This document shows positions 17,480 to 25,818 of a stretch of DNA of 64,000 nucleotides, in pieces. The translations under genes were made by a program, and so were the position numbers. The notes below the pieces were generated by a model. That model was given only the letters and a program-made list of their open reading frames with translations, did no database searches and was not told the origin of the DNA. Origin of the DNA: Paenibacillus montaniterrae (GTDB lineage: Bacteria; Bacillota; Bacilli; Paenibacillales; Paenibacillaceae); the NCBI RefSeq assembly GCF_018403185.1, contig NZ_BOSE01000008.1:246561-310560 (forward strand), read 5' to 3'. Within the stretch, counting starts at the first letter, position 1, and each line of letters starts with the position of its first letter.

Positions 17480-19246
17480 TCAGCTTTCCGCTGCCAAGCG
17501 CTCAGCCAGCTTTGGCCAAATGCTGCGATGCAGCTCCACATTAACTGCGCGATCAGTAGGCAGCTCAATCATTTGCAGCCCACCGCTCGCTTGAGCCTGC
17601 TGGAAGGCTTGCTGAAACTGTGCCCAGCTGTAGACGCGCTGAAATTGACCGCCGTAAAGCTTGGCGGCATGCTCATAATCAAGCCCGATCGGCGTGCCGA
17701 ACAGCGTCTCGAAATGATTCGGCAGCTGCGCCTGCGGCAGAAAGGAAAAAATCCCGCCGCCATCGTTATTTACGATAACTATTGTAAGATCGAGCCCATG
17801 CAGCTTCGCCCCCAGCAAGCCATTCAAATCATGATAAAAGGACAAATCGCCAAGCAGCAGCACCGTTCCGCGCTGCATAGCGCTCACGCCCATCGCTGTC
17901 GATACAAGACCGTCAATGCCATTAGCGCCGCGATTAGCCATCATCCGAATTCCTTTATCGTCCGTTCGCCAGAAGCTGTCCACATCGCGAATCGGCATTG
18001 AATTGCCGACAAACAGCGTGCTATGGCGATTCATCAGCTGCTGCAATTGATAAACAACCGAGCCTTCGAACAGCCCGCCAGCCGCTTCAGCTGCTGCCGC
18101 TTCTGTCAGCACCTCTTGCGAGCTGAGCTGCAGCTGCTGCCAGCGCTTCAGCCATGCTGAATCCGCATTGGCATCTCCCTTTCTTTCTTGTCCAAGCTTG
18201 GCGGCAAGCTGCTCGCAAAATATAGCCGGCTCAGCCATCACGCGGGCTGCCACCAGCAAGGTCGGATCACGCCAGCCCGCTTCATCAACTACAATATGCT
18301 TCGCTTGCTCATGCTTGCTCATATAAAGCAGAAGCGGCTTGGAAACCGGCATCGCGCCAAACCTGAGCAGCACATCAGGCTGCAGCTCCTCCACAATGGA
18401 ATCAATCCGCAAAAAAGCGTCGTAGCTATCAATAATTAGCCGTTTGCTATGCGCTCCGCTACGCAGCTGCGACAGCGGATCAGCAATAATCGGATATTGC
18501 AGCAGCTCGGCAAGCTGGATTACCCTTTCCGCGAAGCGTGGATCATCATGCGGCCCGCAAACAATAAGCCCTTTGCGCGTCGCTGACAGCTCAGCAGCCA
18601 GCTGCTGCAGCACTGCTTCCGATAAGCCAGCCTGAGCCTCGGCAACGGCGGTATAGGCCTGACTATTGTCGCGCCGCGCATCAGCAAACAGCTGCGGATG
18701 ATCAAGATTCGGCAGCAAAGGCTCGCGCAGCGGGAAGTTCAAGTGCACCACTCCAGCCGGTGCTGTCCCTGCTGTCATCATCGCCCTTGACGCCGTAACG
18801 CGCGCATGACGCAGCATAGCTGGCGCAGCCTCTGGCAGCGGCATCTCCATAAACCATTTGGCATGGCTGCCGTACATGCCAAGCTGATCTATCGTTTGCG
18901 GCGCTCCAACCCCTCTCAGCTCATGCGGTCGATCTGCCGTCAACACAACAAGCGGCACGCGCGACAAATTCGCTTCAGCAATCGCAGGATAGTAATTGGC
19001 TGCCGCCGTGCCGGATGTACACAGCAGCGCTACAGGCTGGCGACTGCTTTTGGCAAGGCCTAATGCAAAAAAAGCAGCAGAGCGCTCGTCGATTTGAATC
19101 CATATTTTCAAGTCCGGATGCTCCGCCGCAAGCACTGCAATTGGAGTAGAGCGAGAGCCAGGGCTGACAACCATATGCTTGAGTCCTGATCGCACCAATT
19201 CATCAACAAATGCACCTAAATATAACGTTGTCCCTTCGTTGCTCAT
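17480..19246 (-). CDS. menD: SEPHCHC synthase (MenD), thiamine diphosphate enzyme
   Basis: MenD joins 2-oxoglutarate and isochorismate using thiamine diphosphate. The 588-residue protein has the N-terminal pyrimidine domain (VVSPGSRSTPIAVLAAEHP, then the glutamate in IQIDERSAAFFALGLAK), a central domain, and the C-terminal diphosphate domain with GDLSFYHDLNGL and NNDGGGIFSFLPQ. The start follows AGGAGGG. A terminator separates it from menF upstream, so transcription from the menF promoter may be partly attenuated here. Confidence 0.96.
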   Translation of the reverse strand: MSNEGTTLYLGAFVDELVRSGLKHMVVSPGSRSTPIAVLAAEHPDLKIWIQIDERSAAFFALGLAKSSRQPVALLCTSGTAAANYYPAIAEANLSRVPLVVLTADRPHELRGVGAPQTIDQLGMYGSHAKWFMEMPLPEAAPAMLRHARVTASRAMMTAGTAPAGVVHLNFPLREPLLPNLDHPQLFADARRDNSQAYTAVAEAQAGLSEAVLQQLAAELSATRKGLIVCGPHDDPRFAERVIQLAELLQYPIIADPLSQLRSGAHSKRLIIDSYDAFLRIDSIVEELQPDVLLRFGAMPVSKPLLLYMSKHEQAKHIVVDEAGWRDPTLLVAARVMAEPAIFCEQLAAKLGQERKGDANADSAWLKRWQQLQLSSQEVLTEAAAAEAAGGLFEGSVVYQLQQLMNRHSTLFVGNSMPIRDVDSFWRTDDKGIRMMANRGANGIDGLVSTAMGVSAMQRGTVLLLGDLSFYHDLNGLLGAKLHGLDLTIVIVNNDGGGIFSFLPQAQLPNHFETLFGTPIGLDYEHAAKLYGGQFQRVYSWAQFQQAFQQAQASGGLQMIELPTDRAVNVELHRSIWPKLAERLAAES

Positions 19247-19307
19247 CTAATTCCCTCCTGGAAAGCATTACCTACTATGTTTTTTGCTTTTTTTTCCGAT
19301 ACTTGCA

Positions 19308-19337
19308 GAAAAAAGGCAGCTTACTAAGCCTGCCTTA
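19308..19337 (-). terminator. Terminator or attenuator between menF and menD
   Basis: On the minus strand AAGGCAG and CTGCCTT form a stem, with a second short stem inside, followed by TTTTT, 20 bp past the menF stop. It lies inside an otherwise continuous men operon. Confidence 0.7.
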
Positions 19338-19356
19338 TCCGATCCATTTATTCTAG

Positions 19357-20760
19357 TTATTCAAGCGCCCTTAGCGCCTGCAGCATCGGCCTGAACTTCA
19401 GCGCTGTCTCCTTATACTCGCTAAGCGGATCGGAGTCGCCAACAATGCCGCAGCCTGCAAATAAATAGGCTTTAGCCTCAAGCAGCAAAGCAGACCGAAT
19501 CGCCACCGCAAATTCGCCCTCCAGCTCCGTATTCATCCAGCCGATCGGCGCCGCATACCAGCCTCGATCCATATGCTCAAGACGCCGTATCGCCTCAATT
19601 GCTTCCTCGCGCGGCATGCCTCCAAGCGCAGGTGTCGGATGCAGCGCTTCAACCGCCTGCAGCAGCGTTACCCCTTGCTTAATTACGCCCGAAATAGGAG
19701 TAGCCAAATGCTGAATATCCTTCAGCTTGCGAATAATCGGGGCATTAGGCGCGTCCACCTGCAGACACAGCTCCTGCATCGCCGACTTAATCATATCGAC
19801 AGCTAGCTTATGCTCATGCAAATTTTTAACATCATTGCTCAAAAAGCTAGCCAGCTCTTCATCCTCCGTCGGCGAGCCGCCTCGTCCAATCGTACCAGCT
19901 AACGACAGCGTCAGCAATTGCTGCTGCTGATGCTTGATCAAACGCTCTGGCGTAGCGCCAATAAAGCAGCTGTTCTCCTTATCGATGGCAAACACATACG
20001 TGTTCAGCTGCTCCTCAAGCAGGCTGAGCAAGACAGATTCGCTGCTGAAAGCTTCCTTGCCTTGAAGCATTAAAGAGCGCGCAAGTACGACCTTTTCCAG
20101 TTGCCCCTCACGAATCGACAAAGCCGCTTCGCGTACTGCCTCCATCCAATCAGATGGTACAATTTCCTCCTTCATAGCAGGGCAGTCTGTATCTTGCTCG
20201 GCTTGAAGAGGCGCAAGCTGCTGCAAATCACTAAGCATTTGAGCCAGCTCTTCATCATCAAGCACGGCATCATCAGCCTGCACCAAGCGATTGCTGGTCA
20301 AATAAAATTTGCCGTCATGAGCTGTAACCATATATTTAGGCACAGCAAAGCTAGTATGAGCAAAATCGCTCCACTTCTCGGACTGTGCACGATACGGGTC
20401 AAAAGAAAAGCCGCCAAATAGGATCGGTCCTGTATATGGCGAGCTTTTGCCTTCAACAACAGCAGATGCAGCCAGCTCCTGCCATATTGAATCAACATAC
20501 TGAAAACGGTTTTCCGGATCATTTGCCTCAAGCGTAAATACGCTCCCCAAGCCGACATATGTCAACGCTCGTCCAGGCTCAGACCAAAAAAAACGATTGC
20601 CACGATACATACGCTTTTTATATGAAAAAAAGGCTGGCAAATCCGTTTTGTCAATTTCAAAAACGGAGCTGACCAACACTTGCTTACCGAAAAGACGGGC
20701 TTGTCGCTGACCTTTTTCCATTATGCTGTACATATTCGTGCTTAACTTACTATAAGCCAC
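19357..20760 (-). CDS. menF: Isochorismate synthase
   Basis: MenF isomerises chorismate to isochorismate, the entry to menaquinone synthesis. The protein is about 467 residues, close to the Bacillus enzyme. It carries the chorismate-binding fold with FIGATPERLIK near residue 300, SLAGTIGRG, NVKNLHEHKLAVDMI and HPTPALGGMPREEA, ending GCGIVGDSDPLSEY. I choose the GTG at 20760 because AAGGGTGA sits five bases upstream. The frame is open further upstream (to 20973), but that part crosses the promoter and overlaps menA. First gene of the minus-strand men cluster. Confidence 0.93.
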   Translation of the reverse strand: MAYSKLSTNMYSIMEKGQRQARLFGKQVLVSSVFEIDKTDLPAFFSYKKRMYRGNRFFWSEPGRALTYVGLGSVFTLEANDPENRFQYVDSIWQELAASAVVEGKSSPYTGPILFGGFSFDPYRAQSEKWSDFAHTSFAVPKYMVTAHDGKFYLTSNRLVQADDAVLDDEELAQMLSDLQQLAPLQAEQDTDCPAMKEEIVPSDWMEAVREAALSIREGQLEKVVLARSLMLQGKEAFSSESVLLSLLEEQLNTYVFAIDKENSCFIGATPERLIKHQQQQLLTLSLAGTIGRGGSPTEDEELASFLSNDVKNLHEHKLAVDMIKSAMQELCLQVDAPNAPIIRKLKDIQHLATPISGVIKQGVTLLQAVEALHPTPALGGMPREEAIEAIRRLEHMDRGWYAAPIGWMNTELEGEFAVAIRSALLLEAKAYLFAGCGIVGDSDPLSEYKETALKFRPMLQALRALE

Positions 20761-20803
20761 GTTATTCACCCTTGTCATAAACCTTGCCGTTTTATCTTTT
20801 TCA

Positions 20804-20832
20804 AGAATACACTCATGCCCGCATATCGTCAA
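20804..20832 (-). promoter_or_regulatory. menF promoter
   Basis: TTGACG, a 17-bp spacer and TATTCT read on the minus strand, 44 bp upstream of the menF start. Confidence 0.65.
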
Positions 20833-20853
20833 CTTCCTGCCAAGTTTAGAGCG

Positions 20854-20882
20854 TTGACACAACAGAATCCTTCCCCTAAACT
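20854..20882 (+). promoter_or_regulatory. menA promoter
   Basis: A consensus TTGACA at 20854–20859 lies 17 bp before TAAACT (20877–20882), 73 bp upstream of the menA start. The menF and menA promoters are back to back and about 20 bp apart. Confidence 0.5.
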
Positions 20883-20955
20883 TATAATGCGTGTTTAAAA
20901 CTTCCACTAACCATAAATTTGAACAACTATACTTTAATAGTAAGGATGCGTTGAT

Positions 20956-21879
20956 ATGCAAACTGAACTGCAAACTGTTAGCAGTAACGTATGGTGGAGA
21001 TTAATGCGACCACATACACTTACAGCATCGTTTGTGCCTGTTTTCACAGGTACTGCCATGGCTTTGGCGGACGGCAGCATGGATATTCCTTTATTCATTT
21101 TGATGATGCTGGCCTCGCTGCTTATTCAAGCTGCTACCAATATGTTTAACGAATATTATGATTATGTTCGCGGACTCGACAACAAAGATTCAGTCGGCAT
21201 CGGCGGTACAATTGTACGCGATGGCGTAGCGCCAAAATTTGTACGCAATCTGGCCTTTATCTTTTACTTTATTGCCTTATTAATCGGCATTTATATTTGC
21301 AACGCCAGCTCCTGGTGGATCGCCGCGATTGGTCTGCTGTCGATGGCAGTCGGCTATTTTTATACCGCCGGGCCATTGCCAATCGCTTACACACCGCTCG
21401 GCGAGCTGTTTTCCGGCTTCTTTATGGGTCCGGTTATTATTATGATAACGTACTTTATCCAGTCCGGAAGCTTTAGCTGGAGCCATTTTTTCGTTTCTAT
21501 TAGTGTAGGCTTTTTAATCGGCGCAATCAATATGGCTAACAATATTAGAGATCTTGAAGGCGACAAGGAGCATGGACGCCGCACGATAGCGATATTGTTA
21601 GGGCAAACTCGCGCCATTCAATTTCTTGGCGCCATGTTCGCGATTGCATTTATATGGATCGTTGCCCTTGTATTTCTTGAGCATACGACGCCTTGGGCCT
21701 TGCTTGTCTGGCTCAGCGTGCCGCAGGCAGTGAAAGCCTATAAGCAGTTCCAGGGAAAAACCGCTGCATTTGAAATGATGCCGGCCATGAAATCAACTGG
21801 CAAGCTAAACACGATTTTCGGCTTTTTGCTAACAATCAGCTACTTGATCCAATTCGCAATCAACCAATTTCAAGCATAA
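20956..21879 (+). CDS. menA: 1,4-Dihydroxy-2-naphthoate polyprenyltransferase
   Basis: MenA attaches the polyprenyl tail to DHNA in the membrane, giving demethylmenaquinone. The 307-residue protein is a UbiA-family prenyltransferase with about eight hydrophobic helices. The two Asp-rich motifs are present: NMFNEYYDYVRGLDNKDS near residues 57–74 and NNIRDLEGDKEHGRRT near residues 195–210. RPHTLTASFVPVFTGTA at the N-terminus is typical of MenA. It diverges from menF, and a thioesterase gene follows 15 bp later. Confidence 0.95.
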   Translation: MQTELQTVSSNVWWRLMRPHTLTASFVPVFTGTAMALADGSMDIPLFILMMLASLLIQAATNMFNEYYDYVRGLDNKDSVGIGGTIVRDGVAPKFVRNLAFIFYFIALLIGIYICNASSWWIAAIGLLSMAVGYFYTAGPLPIAYTPLGELFSGFFMGPVIIMITYFIQSGSFSWSHFFVSISVGFLIGAINMANNIRDLEGDKEHGRRTIAILLGQTRAIQFLGAMFAIAFIWIVALVFLEHTTPWALLVWLSVPQAVKAYKQFQGKTAAFEMMPAMKSTGKLNTIFGFLLTISYLIQFAINQFQA

Positions 21880-21894
21880 GGCAGGTGCATGCTC

Positions 21895-22296
21895 ATGGAA
21901 ATGATGGATATTAAAGGAACAATTATTGAAGCGTTAGGCATCGAAACCTTGCTGCTTACACCGGAAAAAGTGATCTGCACAATGCCGGTCAATGAACGGA
22001 CGAAGCAGCCATTTGGCTATTTGCACGGAGGCGCTTCTGTCGTTTTGGCGGAAACCGTAGCCAGTATTGGCGCATGGGCTTGCATCGATCAGGAGCGAGA
22101 GGTTGCAATGGGCATGGAAATTAACGCTAACCATTTGCGCAGTGTAAGCCAGGGCATTGTCACAGCTACCGGCATGCCGCTGCACAGGGGTCGCCGCAGC
22201 ATGGTTTGGGAAATCAAGCTTACCGATGAGCAGGATCGCCTGATCTGCATTTCCCGCTGCACGGTTGCAATTTCTCCCAAGCGTCCGGAGCAGTAA
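21895..22296 (+). CDS. menI: Hotdog-fold thioesterase, probable DHNA-CoA hydrolase
   Basis: The ~133-residue PaaI-type hotdog protein carries GYLHGGASVVLAETVAS (residues ~40–56), with the His-Gly-Gly and Glu expected at the active site. A thioesterase is needed to release DHNA from DHNA-CoA before MenA acts. The position 15 bp behind menA makes that role the best guess, but the fold alone does not prove the substrate. The ATG at 21895 has better spacing from AGGTG than the ATG at 21889. A strong terminator follows. Confidence 0.75.
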   Translation: MEMMDIKGTIIEALGIETLLLTPEKVICTMPVNERTKQPFGYLHGGASVVLAETVASIGAWACIDQEREVAMGMEINANHLRSVSQGIVTATGMPLHRGRRSMVWEIKLTDEQDRLICISRCTVAISPKRPEQ

Positions 22297-22321
22297 ACAG
22301 CCACCATATAGCATCATGCAG

Positions 22322-22367
22322 AAAAAGCGAGTGCTCGCCATTCATTCACGGCGAGCACTCGCTTTCT
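22322..22367. terminator. Bidirectional terminator between menI and the antiporter gene
   Basis: A 16-bp perfect stem (AAAGCGAGTGCTCGCC and its complement) with a 10-base loop is flanked by A-run and T-rich sequence. It separates convergent genes. Confidence 0.85.
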
Positions 22368-22396
22368 AGTTATAGATCAATGATTCCTTTGCCGAC

Positions 22397-23569
22397 TTAG
22401 CTGTCGAGCGTAACCCCTTGCTGCTCCGCTTTTTTCGGAGAAAACATCAGTTTAAGCATTGGCGGTGTTACCAATGTCGTTACAATAACGACTAGCACGA
22501 CTGCTGTGAAGTGGCTTTGCGGCAACAAACCTGAAGCGAGTCCAGAAGCTGCGATAATGAGGGCAACCTCGCCTCGCGAAATCATTCCCGCTCCTATAAT
22601 GAGTGACGATCTCGTATTGAAGCCCGTCAAGCGAGCGCCAAGCCCGCCGCCCAGCAGCTTTGTAATAATTGCAATTACGCTTAACAGCACTAAAAACACA
22701 ATTTGATCGCCTAGCCCTGTAAATGTAATATTAAGGCCGATGCTTACAAAAAATACAGGTACGAACAGCGTATACGTAATCGGCTCTACGCGATGCTCCA
22801 CCTCTTTGCGAAATTTCGTTTGACCGATGGCAATACCTGCTGCAAATGAACCGATAATTCCTGCAACTCCCAGCCATTCCGCAAAGTAAGCAAAGCCAAA
22901 GCAAACAATAATCGCTCCACTCATAACTGCTTCTGTCACCTTAAGCTTGACTGCAAATTTCATAATGAACGGCACTAGCCAAATGCTTGCTACTGCAATA
23001 ACTGCGAAGAAAATAACTTTTTTGCCAATTAGCAACGGGATCGAGACATCGCCTCCGCCAACCCCTAAAAAGCTCGTCATAATCGCCAGCAAAATAACGA
23101 CCACGATATCGTCAACGACCGCTGCCCCCAGGATGGTCGTTCCTTCCCGCGAGTTCAATTGATTCATTTCCTTTAAAGCCTGAACTGAAATGCTGACGCT
23201 CGTAGCGCAAAGCAGCAGCCCTATAAACATAGATTCAGCCTGGGACAGACCAAGCGCCGCTGCCAAGCTATAACCTCCAATAAGCGGCAGAATAATGCCC
23301 CCAAGCGCAACAGCTACTGCAGACTTCCAATTTTCCTTCAGCTGCTGCAAATCGGTTTCAAGCCCGGCAATAAACATAAGCAGCAGCACGCCGATCTCGG
23401 CAAAAAGATCAACAAATTCACTTGGCTGCACCCAGTTTAGCACCGCTGGTCCCAATAAAATACCGGCAAGCAGCTTGCCCAATACCGATGGCTGCCCAAG
23501 CATTACCGATAAGTGACCCGCAATCTTTGTAAACAATAATATAACGACGATAGTCAAAATGTATTCCAT
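22397..23569 (-). CDS. CPA2 family monovalent cation/proton antiporter
   Basis: The 390-residue protein is all membrane, with about 12 hydrophobic segments and no C-terminal NAD-binding domain, so it resembles the short GerN/NapA-type Na+(K+)/H+ antiporters rather than full KefB. The transport core shows AAVVDDIVVVILLA with the paired aspartates near residue 150, and GMISRGEVALIIAASGLASG near residue 330. Ion choice cannot be fixed from sequence. The start is the ATG at 23569 after GAGGAGG; a GTG five codons earlier lies on that site. A structured leader precedes it. Confidence 0.85.
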   Translation of the reverse strand: MEYILTIVVILLFTKIAGHLSVMLGQPSVLGKLLAGILLGPAVLNWVQPSEFVDLFAEIGVLLLMFIAGLETDLQQLKENWKSAVAVALGGIILPLIGGYSLAAALGLSQAESMFIGLLLCATSVSISVQALKEMNQLNSREGTTILGAAVVDDIVVVILLAIMTSFLGVGGGDVSIPLLIGKKVIFFAVIAVASIWLVPFIMKFAVKLKVTEAVMSGAIIVCFGFAYFAEWLGVAGIIGSFAAGIAIGQTKFRKEVEHRVEPITYTLFVPVFFVSIGLNITFTGLGDQIVFLVLLSVIAIITKLLGGGLGARLTGFNTRSSLIIGAGMISRGEVALIIAASGLASGLLPQSHFTAVVLVVIVTTLVTPPMLKLMFSPKKAEQQGVTLDS

Positions 23570-23598
23570 CGACTTCCTCCTCACCCATTAAAATAAAA

Positions 23599-23697
23599 TA
23601 AGGCCCGTTAACAACGGGCTCCATAAATAACCGACGCCTGAATGAGGCATAGGGATAGTTTTATCTGCGACAACCACTTTTAAACAGTGAAGTCGGC
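23599..23697 (-). promoter_or_regulatory. Structured leader RNA with terminator upstream of the antiporter gene
   Basis: Read on the minus strand, GCCGAC (23697–23692) can pair with GTCGGT (23635–23630). This closes two hairpins, CACT..AGTG and TGCCT-CATTC-AGGCG, around a joining segment GCAGATAAAACTATCCCT. A separate hairpin, AGCCCGTT-GTT-AACGGGC, follows, with TTATTTTATTTT after it, ending 30 bp before the antiporter start. The layout of a junction then a terminator resembles a riboswitch. I cannot match it to a known class, and no clear promoter separates it from the rpsR terminator. It could instead be a second rpsR terminator plus chance pairing. Confidence 0.45.
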
Positions 23698-23738
23698 AAA
23701 AAAACAGGAGGAGCCCTTGGTGACAGGCTCCTCCTAAT
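23698..23738 (-). terminator. Terminator of the rpsF–ssb–rpsR operon
   Basis: AGGAGGAGCC pairs with GGCTCCTCCT around a 10-base loop, followed by GTTTTTTT on the minus strand, 20 bp after the rpsR stop. Confidence 0.9.
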
Positions 23739-23758
23739 GTTTCTTACATATTTAACTA

Positions 23759-24034
23759 CTATTCAGTAGTGTAAGGTAGCAATGCGATTTGACGAGAACG
23801 CTTGATTGCAATCGTCAATAGACGTTGATACTTTGCGCTTGTTCCAGTTACACGACGAGGTAAAATTTTACCGCGCTCGCTGATAAACTTTTTAAGCAAT
23901 TCAGTATCTTTATAATCAATGTGCGTAATTTTGTTCACTGTGAAGTAACAAACTTTACGGCGCTTGTTGCGTCCGCCTTTACGAACGAATTTACGCTCGC
24001 CGCGATCTTCTCCGCCTTCTTTTTTGAAGCTCAT
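23759..24034 (-). CDS. rpsR: 30S ribosomal protein S18
   Basis: S18 binds 16S rRNA in the platform as a heterodimer with S6. The 91-residue protein has the conserved VCYFTVNKITHIDYKD and the basic block RGKILPRRVTGTSAKYQRLL. A single Cys remains of the zinc-type set, so it is a zinc-independent form. It is the last gene of rpsF–ssb–rpsR; the charged N-terminal extension (EGGEDRGERKFVRKGG) is usual in Bacillales. Confidence 0.97.
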   Translation of the reverse strand: MSFKKEGGEDRGERKFVRKGGRNKRRKVCYFTVNKITHIDYKDTELLKKFISERGKILPRRVTGTSAKYQRLLTIAIKRSRQIALLPYTTE

Positions 24035-24076
24035 TCGAACCCTTCCTTTCGTTAAAAATTCAATTCATGTTTTCTC

Positions 24077-24571
24077 TTAGAACGGCAAATCATCTTCAGA
24101 GATATCAATTGGGCGCCCATCATCTTTGAATGGATCGACATTGCTGTTTCGTGACGGCTGTTGTTGTGACGGCCGGTTATAGCCTCCACCACCACCACCT
24201 GCAGCGTACCCTTCACCGCCGCTATAGCTTTCATCACGCTGACTGCCTTCACGATTCGATTCCAGAAAGCGAACATTATCGGCAATGACTTCCGTAACAT
24301 AGACACGCTTGCCTTCGTTATTCTCATAATTTCTTACTTGAATACGACCTTCAACAGCTGTCAGACGACCTTTGCGCAAATAATTTGCACAGGTTTCCGC
24401 CAGTTGACGCCATGTCACAACTGGAATAAAATCTGCTTCACGCTCGCCGTTGCTTCCGGAAAACGGACGATCAACAGCAATTGTAAATTGAGTTACGGCA
24501 ACACCAGCGGGTGTATAGCGAAGCTCTGGATCTCTTGTCAATCTACCGATCAAAATGACACGGTTTAACAT
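24077..24571 (-). CDS. ssb: Single-stranded DNA-binding protein
   Basis: SSB coats single-stranded DNA and recruits repair and replication proteins. The 164-residue protein has an OB-fold (residues 1–110, starting MLNRVILIGRLTRDPELRYT), a Gly- and Gln-rich flexible linker (AAGGGGGGYNRPSQQQ), and the acidic C-terminal tip DISEDDLPF used to bind partner proteins. It lies between rpsF and rpsR in the usual operon. Confidence 0.97.
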   Translation of the reverse strand: MLNRVILIGRLTRDPELRYTPAGVAVTQFTIAVDRPFSGSNGEREADFIPVVTWRQLAETCANYLRKGRLTAVEGRIQVRNYENNEGKRVYVTEVIADNVRFLESNREGSQRDESYSGGEGYAAGGGGGGYNRPSQQQPSRNSNVDPFKDDGRPIDISEDDLPF

Positions 24572-24604
24572 CTACATGACCTCCCAATCGAAACCTACCA
24601 CTTC

Positions 24605-24889
24605 TTAAGCAACATCTCTTACGATCAACACACGAATTACCTCATCGGCAATTTTCATGACACGGTCTAGCTCAGTAACAACTTCAGCCGGAGCTGTGAA
24701 TTGTACTAACACGTACTGACCTTCACGAAGCTTGTTGATTTCATACGCAAGACGACGTTTACCAAGAATATCGGTTTTAATAACCTCACCGCCGTTAGAG
24801 ATGACATTATTGAACTTCTCAACTAGAGCTTGAACAGCTTCCTGTTCAACATCTGGACGAATGATGTACATCACTTCATATTTGCGCAT
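24605..24889 (-). CDS. rpsF: 30S ribosomal protein S6
   Basis: S6 pairs with S18 on the platform of the small subunit. The 94-residue ferredoxin-like protein begins MRKYEVMYIIRPDVEQEAV and carries the conserved GKRRLAYEINKLREGQYVL. The ribosome-binding site is AAGGAGGTGA. It is the first gene of rpsF–ssb–rpsR and has its own strong promoter and an autoregulatory-type leader. Confidence 0.97.
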   Translation of the reverse strand: MRKYEVMYIIRPDVEQEAVQALVEKFNNVISNGGEVIKTDILGKRRLAYEINKLREGQYVLVQFTAPAEVVTELDRVMKIADEVIRVLIVRDVA

Positions 24890-24897
24890 TTCATTTC

Positions 24898-24960
24898 ACC
24901 TCCTTTTGGACTTACGGCCCCATTTGATGGAGCAAGGAAAAGCGAGTTTAACTCGCACCC
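24898..24960 (-). promoter_or_regulatory. rpsF leader with S6:S18-binding motif
   Basis: Between promoter and ribosome-binding site the minus-strand RNA has a GCGAG..CTCGC hairpin, then CTTGCTCCATCAAATGGGG followed by CCGTAAG. A hairpin displaying CCG is the known S6:S18 motif that mimics the 16S rRNA site and lets the complex repress its own operon. Position and the CCG support this; I have not modelled the fold. Confidence 0.6.
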
Positions 24961-24964
24961 AAAG

Positions 24965-24993
24965 ATTATAGCAAACTATTAAACAGATAGCAA
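24965..24993 (-). promoter_or_regulatory. rpsF–ssb–rpsR promoter
   Basis: TTGCTA, 17 bp and a consensus TATAAT on the minus strand, about 75 bp upstream of rpsF. Confidence 0.85.
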
Positions 24994-25046
24994 GGAAAGC
25001 AAGAGCTTGTCGCGATCATTTTAAATGGAAATGTAGCGGGAAATGG

Positions 25047-25083
25047 GCATGGTGATTGCCATGCAAATACTATACAATATGAT
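25047..25083 (+). promoter_or_regulatory. Promoter with overlapping inverted repeat upstream of a methyltransferase
   Basis: TTGCCA (25056), a 16-bp spacer and TATGAT (25078) form a promoter. The inverted repeat GCATGG-tgattg-CCATGC (25047–25064) overlaps the -35, a typical operator position. The cognate regulator is unknown. Confidence 0.45.
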
Positions 25084-25110
25084 GTACGATCATTTAAGGA
25101 GGCGAGTTTT

Positions 25111-25818
25111 ATGAATTCTATTTCGTATGAGGCTTATGAACAATTGGCTGAGTCGTATTTTAATGATTTTGACACAAAGCCATATAACGCCTATTATGAG
25201 CGGCCAGCAACGATTTCCTTACTGCCGAATGTGGCGGGAAAGCAAGTGCTGGATGCGGCATGTGCCGCAGGCTGGTATACCCAATGGCTGCTGGATCACG
25301 GCGCCAGGGTGACGGCTATTGATTTTAGCCCCAACATGGTTGAGATGACGCGCAAGCGAGTAGGAGAGCAAGCAGACATTTATCAGGCCGATTTAAGTAA
25401 ACCGCTAGATTTTATCAACGACGCCTCCCATCATATCGTAATCTCCTCGCTTACCTTGCATTATTTGCAGGACTGGACAGTTGTGCTAAACGAATTTCAC
25501 CGCATCTTAACAAGCGGCGGCACGCTGGTTATGTCTGTGCATCACCCATTTATGGACTTCACGCTGTTTAACCGCGATAATTACTTTTTAACCGAGCTGC
25601 TGGACGATGAATGGAATACGCCACATGGCAAAGTTGCTATGCAGTTTTACCGCAGACCGCTTAACGCCATACTTTCTTATGTGCTGGAAAGTGGATTCAT
25701 TATTGAAAAGGTGGACGAGCCGATGCCGACAGAAGCTTTTAAGCAAGTGCTGCCTGAAACGTATGAACGGCTTACAAAAAGACCGCAGTTTTTATTTATT
25801 CGCGCGAGAAAAGATTAA
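25111..25818 (+). CDS. Class I SAM-dependent methyltransferase
   Basis: The 235-residue protein has the SAM motif VLDAACAAGWYTQWLLDHGA near residues 45–64, AIDFSPNMVEMTRKRV, and the post-motif HYLQDW followed by LTSGGTLVMSVHHP. This places it in the Methyltransf_11/UbiE-like group; the substrate is unknown. The ribosome-binding site AAGGAGG is eight bases from the ATG. It is a single gene on the plus strand, head-on to replication, divergent from rpsF. Confidence 0.82.
   Translation: MNSISYEAYEQLAESYFNDFDTKPYNAYYERPATISLLPNVAGKQVLDAACAAGWYTQWLLDHGARVTAIDFSPNMVEMTRKRVGEQADIYQADLSKPLDFINDASHHIVISSLTLHYLQDWTVVLNEFHRILTSGGTLVMSVHHPFMDFTLFNRDNYFLTELLDDEWNTPHGKVAMQFYRRPLNAILSYVLESGFIIEKVDEPMPTEAFKQVLPETYERLTKRPQFLFIRARKD

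Noticed and set aside
20761..20973. N-terminal extension of menF across the divergent promoter region
   Set aside because: It would overlap the menF and menA promoters and the menA start; the GTG at 20760 has a good ribosome-binding site and gives normal length.
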